Positions 24,601 to 30,095 of a DNA stretch of 64,000 nucleotides are shown here, piece by piece. Position numbers and translations under genes: made by a program. Source of the DNA: UBA2396 sp038042175 (lineage in GTDB: Bacteria > Planctomycetota > Phycisphaerae > Phycisphaerales > UBA1924); the NCBI GenBank assembly GCA_964358855.1, contig CAYHQQ010000014.1:14697-78696 (forward strand), in the 5' to 3' direction. The notes below the pieces were generated by a model that did not search any database, had not been told where the DNA came from, and saw only the letters and a program-made list of their open reading frames with translations. The first letter of the stretch is position 1. Every line of letters starts with the position of its first letter.

Positions 24601-24910
24601 GGCAGCCGACGATGTACTGGATGCCGGTGCGTTTGGCGGCCACATGTGCCCGGACGATCCCCGCGAGCGTGTTGGTGTCGGTGACGGCGATGGCGACGTG
24701 CCCGAGTTCGGCGGCGCGGATGGCGAGTTCGTCGGGGTGGCTTGCGCCGGTGAGGAAGGTGAAGTTGCTGGTGGTCTGAAGTTCGGCATATTCCTCCCCC
24801 GCGCCCGCAGGGGAGGCGTCACGAGTCCGTGGAGGCAAAGTGACGGAGGGGGTGAGTGTCGTTTGGTGCGACGGGTGCGCCTTGGGCTTTGGATTGGGTT
24901 CTTCCGGCAT
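21647..24910 (-). CDS. dnaE2: error-prone DNA polymerase DnaE2
   Basis: This 1,087-residue C-family DNA polymerase has an N-terminal PHP domain (from about residue 40, LQTTSNFTFLTGASHPDEL), the palm with the catalytic acid motif PDIDIDFEH near residue 415, and a C-terminal OB fold (SGIVFMTLEDETGVANLIV). The length and the company of ImuA and ImuB mark it as DnaE2 rather than the replicative DnaE1. It carries out translesion synthesis, recruited to the sliding clamp through ImuB. Its ATG follows directly on the imuB stop (TGAATG), so the two are translationally coupled and share the SOS-type promoter in front of imuA. Confidence 0.95.
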   Translation of the reverse strand: MPEEPNPKPKAHPSHQTTLTPSVTLPPRTRDASPAGAGEEYAELQTTSNFTFLTGASHPDELAIRAAELGHVAIAVTDTNTLAGIVRAHVAAKRTGIQYIVGCRLAFTEPQGLLVLVYPTDRASYAGLCRMLTLGKRRATKGECHLTLADLFEHAQGLLAVAVAPGTIDSDFAQHLRELQGVFDDDRLSLAASRLYQQHDEARIVTLARLAKESRVPLVATNDVHAHTPERRLLQDVLTCVRHGCTIAQAGFKLTANAERHLKPAHEMARLFAGHPAAITRTIEIAGRAKGFNLDQLRYEYPDEVVPAGCTPMGHLTALTLAGAARRYPQGVPASVTAQINHELALIDDLKYAPYFLTVHEIVDFAVSRGILCQGRGAAANSAVCYCLGVTAVDPARVSMLFERFISKERDEPPDIDIDFEHERREEVIQHLYEKYGRDRAALTAEVISYRGRSAVRDVGKAMGLSLDAVGALAKDIEWWTDTPGDDKRLRALGLNPKDPHLAKVIALSRELMGFPRHLSQHVGGFVITRTPLSELVPIENAAMADRTVIEWDKDDIEAMGMLKVDVLGLGMLSCIRKTFELIESSQGEHLTLATVPAEDPATYDMICQADTVGVFQIESRAQMSMLPRLRPRCYYDLVIEVAIVRPGPIQGKMVHPFIRRRQGLESVHYPSPEIERVLSRTLGIPLFQEQAMSLAVVAAGFTPGEADQLRRAMASWKRSGAAIRAFERKLIDGMLLRGHSPEFAAQVFQQISGFSGYGFPESHAASFALLVYCSCWLKRHKPAAFAAALINSQPMGFYQPAQIIRDAQTHGVEIRPVDVNHSRWDCTLEPVKSGGGLAIRLGMRLVRGLAENDAQSIVQTIARRGHFRSIDRLWRQSAVSVSSLRRLAEADAFGSMGLSRQRALWALHALNDEPMPLFEHANEGVKVGVGVEIDSPELVRLPVLSGIREVSTDYNAVGLSLKAHPVSFCRDTLDAQRVTLNAHLSDPARTPAGSRHTVGGLVLVRQRPGTASGIVFMTLEDETGVANLIVRPRIYERFRKAARHSTAILCTGTVERQGAVVHVMAASIRTLNLDGPPIGGMSRDFH

Positions 24911-26443
24911 TCACGCCCACTCCCCATGCAGGAACCACTCATCCGTGCGGCGACCGGGCTGGCGGAAGATCCACAGGACGCGCCCGCTCTCGGTCGTGAT
25001 CTGGAAGTAGTCGCGTGGGGCTTCGACGCGGCTTGCGAGTCGCCACCATTCGGGTTCGATGCGTTCGGGGCCGCGGGATGCGATGACGCGGCCGGATTGG
25101 CCGGCACAGGCGATGGCGCCGATGGGGCCGTCGGGGACGAGGAGGGTGACGGCGATGGGCGTGGGGACGGCGTGTAACCGTGAGGGACGATCGGCGTTTG
25201 TGGTCTCTTGCGGCTGGTCGCGCCGATCAAGGTCGTCGAGTTCCATGACGGGCTCGTAGGCGAAGGCACGCTCGGGGATGTGCGATTCGACGGGGCGGAG
25301 GGAGAGCACATGTCCCACACCAAGACGCGCGTTGAGTGTGTCGACGAGTTTGCCGATCTCGGCGTTAGCGGCGATGGTGGTGTCGCCCCACTCCTGTGCT
25401 TGCTCGTGGCGGAGGCGGGCGAGGGCACCGGCGACAACGCGGACACCCTGCACGCCAAAGCCCATGTGGGCGTTCTCCAGGCGCGGGACCAGCAGCGACC
25501 AGAGGTGCCGGGCGTCGCGGGTTGCTTTGGCGGTGCGGATGCTGATGGTCAGGGGGTCGAGGTCGGAGCGGTCGAGGCGCACATCGACGCGGCGGCAGCC
25601 GCTCTCGCGCTTTTCGAGCTGGGCGGCGGTTTCGAGGAGGAGTTGGCGAGCGACGAGCATGATGGTTTCGATGCGGTCGGTGGGGCCGTCGAGTGTGCGT
25701 TCGGCCATGACGGGTTCGCGAACGCGGATGGGTGTGAGGACTTCGATGGCCTGGCCGAGGGCTTGATCGAGACGGAGCAGGACGGCGTCGCCATAGCGGT
25801 CGGCGAGGGCGGCGCGGGGGAGGAGCATGAGCTGGCCGATGGTCTCGACGCCGACGTGGTGAAGCGAGAGGATCGCTTGATCATCGAGGCGAAGGGCGGC
25901 GAGGGGGAGGTCCTGGAGCGCGGAGACGAGACCGGGCGTGTCGACGGCCATGATGCTCCGCGGCCCGAAACGCGCGAGGGCCCAGGCGGCGCCGTGGGTC
26001 GGCGCGGCGGCGATGCGGGGCTGGACGCCCAGACGCTGAATCGCCTTGGCGTAAAGGCGGACCAGACGCGTGTGCCCGCGGTAGAGGCGTTCGCAGCCGG
26101 TGGCGTCGATGAGCAGGGCGTCGGGGGGATCCATGGCGACGACGGGAACAAATCGAAGCGACCAGACGGCCAGGCGTTTCAACGCCCGGAGGTTTCGCTC
26201 GTCGTCGATGGGCTCGATGATGTTTGCGGTGGTGCGAGAGGGCGCGGGCAAGAGGGCGCGGGCGTGGGCGATGGTCATGCCGAGTTGGACGCCCGCGCGG
26301 GCGGCGCGTGGGCATGCGGCGGCGGCGACCTCGCCGCGTCGGTCGGCGCGGCTGAGGATAATGCAGGCACGCGGATCAGGACGCCGCCAGCGTCGCACGA
26401 GATCGGTCGCCCACGTCGGGAGATACAGCGACAAGCCCACCAT
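24911..26443 (-). CDS. imuB: ImuB, Y-family polymerase-like translesion factor
   Basis: This 510-residue protein starts MVGLSLYLPTWATDL, with GAGG seven bases upstream, and carries a Y-family polymerase-like fold and a long C-terminal part typical of ImuB. In the family the polymerase active-site acids are lost and the protein acts as an adaptor joining DnaE2 to the beta clamp. Here the N-terminal strand is LYLPTW, without the first metal-binding aspartate of true Y polymerases, in line with that. It overlaps imuA by 68 nt upstream and abuts dnaE2 downstream. Confidence 0.92.
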   Translation of the reverse strand: MVGLSLYLPTWATDLVRRWRRPDPRACIILSRADRRGEVAAAACPRAARAGVQLGMTIAHARALLPAPSRTTANIIEPIDDERNLRALKRLAVWSLRFVPVVAMDPPDALLIDATGCERLYRGHTRLVRLYAKAIQRLGVQPRIAAAPTHGAAWALARFGPRSIMAVDTPGLVSALQDLPLAALRLDDQAILSLHHVGVETIGQLMLLPRAALADRYGDAVLLRLDQALGQAIEVLTPIRVREPVMAERTLDGPTDRIETIMLVARQLLLETAAQLEKRESGCRRVDVRLDRSDLDPLTISIRTAKATRDARHLWSLLVPRLENAHMGFGVQGVRVVAGALARLRHEQAQEWGDTTIAANAEIGKLVDTLNARLGVGHVLSLRPVESHIPERAFAYEPVMELDDLDRRDQPQETTNADRPSRLHAVPTPIAVTLLVPDGPIGAIACAGQSGRVIASRGPERIEPEWWRLASRVEAPRDYFQITTESGRVLWIFRQPGRRTDEWFLHGEWA

Positions 26444-27164
26444 CTTCACACCTCTCCACCGTCCACTCGTGCGAGTCCATCGCCGGCAGTCCCTTGCGGC
26501 GAACAAGTCGAACCTTCCAACGCCCCCACCTCCTCACCCCCCCACCCCCACACCCACCCCCACTCATCTCATGCACGCACGGCGAGACAACCCAGCGTGT
26601 CGAGGCGAGGGAGATCCACGCGAGTTCTTGAGGCGGGCGGGCGAAGATGCCGATGGAGCCGCCGGCCTCGGCCGCCAGTTGGAGGCGGCGGGAGCTGGCG
26701 GTGTCGAGGCGCGAGGCGTCGGCGACGACGACGGTGCCGGGGCAGCGGAGGGCGGCGTCGATGGACCAGAGTCGCGGGCCACATTCGGGGGCGTCGATGA
26801 AGAGGGAGCGGGAGAGCGTTTGCGTTTGCGCCGCGCGCTGGATGAGCGCGTGCCCATAGGGCCACACACGGCGGCCGACCCACACGGTCCATCGCGAGCC
26901 CTCGCCGATTCCAAGTGCACGATGGGTTGCCTGTCGCGCGAGATGGACCAGAGTGAGGAGGGGAGGGGACCAATCAGCAGGAGTTGGCGACGGGGTAGTA
27001 AACCACTCGTGGGTTTCGCCGAAGGGGAGGTGGCTCCAGCTCTTGTCTATATCTACAGGCTCGTGGGAGACCCGGCTGGCGCGGCGTTCGATGCCCTGAA
27101 TCCGCTGGGAAAGGGCGTGCAGAACGCCTTGGCGGGTGCTTGGGATATCGACGGGCGATAGCAT
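26376..27164 (-). CDS. imuA: ImuA, SOS mutagenesis accessory protein
   Basis: This 262-residue protein is the first gene of the imuA-imuB-dnaE2 cassette. Position, size and a RecA-like core identify it: GRRVWPYGHALIQRAAQ, a LFIDAPE strand and VVVADASRLD. The usual Walker A glycine-lysine loop is not evident, as in other divergent ImuA proteins. The C-terminal 45 residues overlap the start of imuB, and a Gly-rich stretch (SGGGCGGGGV) interrupts the end. There is no Shine-Dalgarno. The -10 box ends 6 nt before the ATG, so the mRNA is probably leaderless. Confidence 0.85.
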   Translation of the reverse strand: MLSPVDIPSTRQGVLHALSQRIQGIERRASRVSHEPVDIDKSWSHLPFGETHEWFTTPSPTPADWSPPLLTLVHLARQATHRALGIGEGSRWTVWVGRRVWPYGHALIQRAAQTQTLSRSLFIDAPECGPRLWSIDAALRCPGTVVVADASRLDTASSRRLQLAAEAGGSIGIFARPPQELAWISLASTRWVVSPCVHEMSGGGCGGGGVRRWGRWKVRLVRRKGLPAMDSHEWTVERCEDGGLVAVSPDVGDRSRATLAAS

Positions 27165-27167
27165 ACC

Positions 27168-27199
27168 GTTAGGGTACTTTGGAACCCTAACAGTGTCAA
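27168..27199 (-). promoter_or_regulatory. imuA promoter with palindromic operator, SOS-box candidate
   Basis: On the minus strand a perfect -35 TTGACA (27199-27194) is followed after 17 bp by the -10 TACCCT (27176-27171), six bases before the imuA ATG. A perfect palindrome GTTAGGGT-N8-ACCCTAAC (27168-27191) covers the spacer and the -10 box. A repressor bound here would block RNA polymerase. LexA is the natural candidate because the cassette is SOS-regulated in other bacteria, but the motif does not match the boxes I know from Gram-positives, Alphaproteobacteria or gamma-Proteobacteria. Confidence 0.75.
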
Positions 27200-27239
27200 G
27201 ACAAATATGGCCAAGGAGTGGAAAACGGGCTGAAAATGC

Positions 27240-27980
27240 CTAAAACAGGAGGCCCTGATCGGGGCCGCGCTCGGCCACGGGTTCCATGAGATCGGGGCCT
27301 TGAGCGCGGGCGTCGCCGACGCGTTTGGAGACGGGATAGGACTCGAAATCGGCATCGTCGGTGGGCTGGAAGAGGCGCGAAGCTTCGGAAGGATCGAGTT
27401 CACCGGGCGCGAGCCAGCGCTCGCGGTCGGCGGCGTGCAGGATCACGGGCATGCGATCGTGGAGGGGCTTCATGAGGGAGTTGGGTGTGGTGGTGAGGAT
27501 GGTGAAGGTTTCGAGCGGGGCGGCGGCGGCGGCGGTACCAGCGCCGGAGTTGGGGCCGCTCCAATGTTCCCAGAGACCGGCGAGGGTAAAGGGCTGGCGA
27601 TCGCGGCGGCCGATCCAGTAGGGTTGCTTCTCGCGGGGGCTGAGCACTTTCCATTCGTAGAAGCCGCTGATGGGGACGAGGCATCGGCGCTGGCGGAAGG
27701 CGGCGCGGAAGGTGGGCTTCTCGCTGACGGTTTCGGAGCGGGCGTTGAAGCTCCGCACGCCGACGGAGGGGTCGGTGGCCCAGGAGGGGACGAGGCCCCA
27801 TTTCATCAGGAGGCCTTGGGGCTCTGATGCGTGGACTCCGGGCTCGGTCGCGCGGATCACGGGAGCGGACTGCGTGGGGGCGACGTTGTACTGGGGCGTG
27901 AGTTGTTCGTCGGGATAGGCAAGGCGCATGAGGCGGACGAGGTCGCGCCAGCGGTAGAGGTTGGTGAAGCGGCCGCACAT
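27240..27980 (-). CDS. HMCES/YedK-type DNA-protein crosslink enzyme (SRAP)
   Basis: This 246-residue protein begins Met-Cys-Gly-Arg-Phe, fixing the start because Cys2 must become the N-terminal nucleophile that bonds to abasic sites in single-stranded DNA. The conserved YNVAPTQ, NARSETV and FYEWK motifs of the SRAP domain are present, as is ILTTTPNSLMKPLHDRMPVIL with the catalytic-site histidine. It shields abasic sites during replication. It stands 75 nt upstream of imuA on the same strand, in keeping with the SOS association of the family. No Shine-Dalgarno is seen; a TATCAT box lies six bases before the ATG. Confidence 0.93.
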   Translation of the reverse strand: MCGRFTNLYRWRDLVRLMRLAYPDEQLTPQYNVAPTQSAPVIRATEPGVHASEPQGLLMKWGLVPSWATDPSVGVRSFNARSETVSEKPTFRAAFRQRRCLVPISGFYEWKVLSPREKQPYWIGRRDRQPFTLAGLWEHWSGPNSGAGTAAAAAPLETFTILTTTPNSLMKPLHDRMPVILHAADRERWLAPGELDPSEASRLFQPTDDADFESYPVSKRVGDARAQGPDLMEPVAERGPDQGLLF

Positions 27981-28095
27981 GGGGGGATGATATGGGAGGA
28001 AAGCGAATCGATCTGACCTTGACTCTTTGCTACACTGCGTCAAGTGAGGGGCGAGCAGCCCTGCCGGGGCGTCTGAAATCATCCGAGGAACTGAA

Positions 28096-28947
28096 ATGAA
28101 GAACCTCCCAGTTGAGTTCGAAGGCACGGCCATCCGTCGCGTCTACGACGAGAAGGCCGAGACGTGGTATTTCTCCGTTGTGGACATCATCGGGGTGCTG
28201 ACCGAGCAGCCGGACTTCCAGGCGGCCCGCAACTACTGGAAGGTGCTCAAAAACAGGCTCAAGAAGGAGGGGAGCCAGTCGGTTACAAATTGTAACCGAC
28301 TGAAATTGACCGCCGCCGACGGCAAGGCCTACCTCACCGACGTCGCCAACGCCGAAACCCTCCTGCGGCTCGTGCAGAGCGTTCCGAGCCCCAAGGCCGA
28401 GCCGATCAAGCTCTGGCTGGCCAAGGTGGGGTACGAGCGGATGCAGGAGATGGCCGATCCGGCACGGGCCGTGGACCGCGCCCGCGAGACGTGGGTCAAG
28501 CATGGGCACAGCGAGAAGTGGATCCAGCAGCGGATGATGGGTCAGGAGACCCGCAACAAGCTCACCGATTACTGGAGTACACACGAGATCAAGCAGGGGG
28601 AGGAGTACGCCATCCTCACCAATATCATCCATCAGGAGTGGTCGGGCGTCTCCGTGAAGGGGCACAAAGAGATCAAGGGTCTCAGGAGCCACAACCTCCG
28701 CGACCACATGAGCGAGGCGGAACTGATTTTCACCGCCCTGGCCGAATTCTCCACGCGGCAGATCGCGGAGAAGGACAACGCGACGGGGATGCCCGCCAAT
28801 CAGGCGGCGGCGAGGTCGGGCGGAGGTATCGCCAAGAAGGCGCGGCAGGAACTTGAGGGGCGGACGGGCAAGAGGGTTGTGACGGGAGAGAACTACCTGC
28901 CGCCGCCTCGCGTCAAGCGGATCAAGGGTGGCGGTGATGTCGAATGA
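28096..28947 (+). CDS. DinD-like protein with BRO-N domain
   Basis: This 283-residue protein has an N-terminal BRO-N domain (IRRVYDEKAETWYFSVVDIIGVLTE) and the SPKAEPIKLWLAKVGYERMQEM region, followed by the GLRSHNLRDHMSEAELIFTALAE block, the full pattern of DNA-damage-inducible protein D homologues. DinD of E. coli is LexA-controlled and inhibits RecA filaments; many relatives are carried on phages or mobile DNA. A GAGGAA Shine-Dalgarno precedes the ATG by 5 nt. It diverges from the YedK gene with a 115-nt gap, which places three SOS-type functions side by side. The C-terminus is basic. It overlaps the next small reading frame by 11 nt. Confidence 0.88.
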   Translation: MKNLPVEFEGTAIRRVYDEKAETWYFSVVDIIGVLTEQPDFQAARNYWKVLKNRLKKEGSQSVTNCNRLKLTAADGKAYLTDVANAETLLRLVQSVPSPKAEPIKLWLAKVGYERMQEMADPARAVDRARETWVKHGHSEKWIQQRMMGQETRNKLTDYWSTHEIKQGEEYAILTNIIHQEWSGVSVKGHKEIKGLRSHNLRDHMSEAELIFTALAEFSTRQIAEKDNATGMPANQAAARSGGGIAKKARQELEGRTGKRVVTGENYLPPPRVKRIKGGGDVE

Positions 28948-29173
28948 AACGACCCCGCCTCTCCGGACGCCGGGCGTGTTCGAGGCCGACTGGTGCGGCG
29001 TTGCGTGTCATTGGACCCGCACGACGCACCGGCACGTTTCCGGGACGGCTTCAATGAGGTGCTCGGCTAATTCAATGCGGTTCATCACACGACACACGCT
29101 GCGGAATTCAGGAAAGAGGTTAACTTGCAACTCCAAACGGCGGCAGCATCACAAGAACAGAGATGGTTTCTAA
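28937..29173 (+). CDS. small unknown reading frame, possibly decayed
   Basis: A 78-residue frame begins inside the end of the BRO-N gene. The first 26 residues look protein-like (TPGVFEADWCGVACHW). The rest is rich in Arg, Thr, His and Ser with little pattern, and the DNA becomes less GC-rich. It may be the start of a gene whose remainder was lost, or non-coding. Confidence 0.3.
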   Translation: MSNETTPPLRTPGVFEADWCGVACHWTRTTHRHVSGTASMRCSANSMRFITRHTLRNSGKRLTCNSKRRQHHKNRDGF

Positions 29174-29819
29174 TATGAGTTACGAGCATGGCGCACTCTT
29201 TCAGTTGATCGACTACGGTCGCGGATGCGATGGTGATCCTACCGGCGGAAACCGAATTCACTGCGAAATCATTCCGGAAAGCAGCATTTGCGACAAGTGC
29301 GGCCAGATCTTGAACAGCTGGTATCCCCGCGAAGCGCCAACCGTACGCCTGCACTTGGTGGAGGAATGCACACGAATCGGGTTACTTGGGTTACCGGTAC
29401 TTCATGAGTCGGTCTTTGACGTGCTGCGCCCCTACTTGCCCGATGCGCTTGCAACGCGGTGTTCCTCAAATCCGGCGTCTCCAATGAAGATCGGAAGCAA
29501 GTACGTCGCATTGTCAATGCCCGACAGGTACTGGATCAACATCTACCGCAAGACGAGCCGGCCGTGGCTGTGCACCAAGTGCAACCGATGGCTGGTCCCG
29601 CTCGGAGCGTTGAACGACCGACTGCAGTATTGCGCCTTGGAGCCGGACCAACGAGATCAGTGTGCCTTTTTCAGGCGGAGTGGTTTTGATTTGGTTGTGT
29701 CCGCCGGTCTGCGAGCGGCGATAGAGTCGCTTGACTTGAGTGAAATCGGATGGCAGTCAATTCGTATTTATGGCGAACTGCCGCCTGAAAACCGACTCGC
29801 AGTCACAGACGATGGTTGA
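29163..29819 (+). CDS. double-CXXC protein, unknown role
   Basis: This roughly 218-residue protein has two zinc-ribbon-like cysteine pairs, CDKCG near residue 43 and CTKCN near residue 137, separated by about 90 residues, and ends in an IRIYGELP strand. The pattern resembles the double-CXXCG family first noted in Myxococcus, some members of which are immunity proteins, but similarity is only by motif and layout. There is no signal peptide. Base composition is clearly lower in GC than its neighbours, so recent transfer is likely. Starts at 29163 and 29175 are both possible. No toxin-like gene is adjacent. Confidence 0.6.
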   Translation: MVSNMSYEHGALFQLIDYGRGCDGDPTGGNRIHCEIIPESSICDKCGQILNSWYPREAPTVRLHLVEECTRIGLLGLPVLHESVFDVLRPYLPDALATRCSSNPASPMKIGSKYVALSMPDRYWINIYRKTSRPWLCTKCNRWLVPLGALNDRLQYCALEPDQRDQCAFFRRSGFDLVVSAGLRAAIESLDLSEIGWQSIRIYGELPPENRLAVTDDG

Positions 29820-30095
29820 CCTCACATGCGATCTCCGACCGGAAAGTAAAGGCCCTGACTGTCGGTTCCCTCGGAGCGAATAGGCGCTGGCATCGGTGAA
29901 TGATGATGATGAGGTAAATTAAGGAGAGGAAACTTGAGGCCACCCTGTGGTAGCGGAGTCCTGCACGCCATCGTAGTAAAGCCGCTCCGCTCGCAGCAGC
30001 CGGGCACCCTGCGTCCGTTCCCTGAGGAGGGCCACGTCTATGAAGACTTGAACTCCGGCAAGTCTTCATAGACGTGGCACGGCGCGGACTTCTGT
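29820..30095. other. intergenic region with a long palindrome
   Basis: No gene is supported. Apart from the palindrome at 30031-30078, the stretch is a medium-GC sequence with a short ATG-repeat run near 29901-29912. I recognise nothing else. Confidence 0.5.
30031..30078. repeat. perfect 20-bp inverted repeat
   Basis: Arms at 30031-30050 and 30059-30078 pair without mismatch around an 8-nt loop, 17 nt after the stop of the minus-strand metalloprotease gene. There is no T-run. It could be a terminator, an insertion footprint or a recombination site. Confidence 0.7.
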
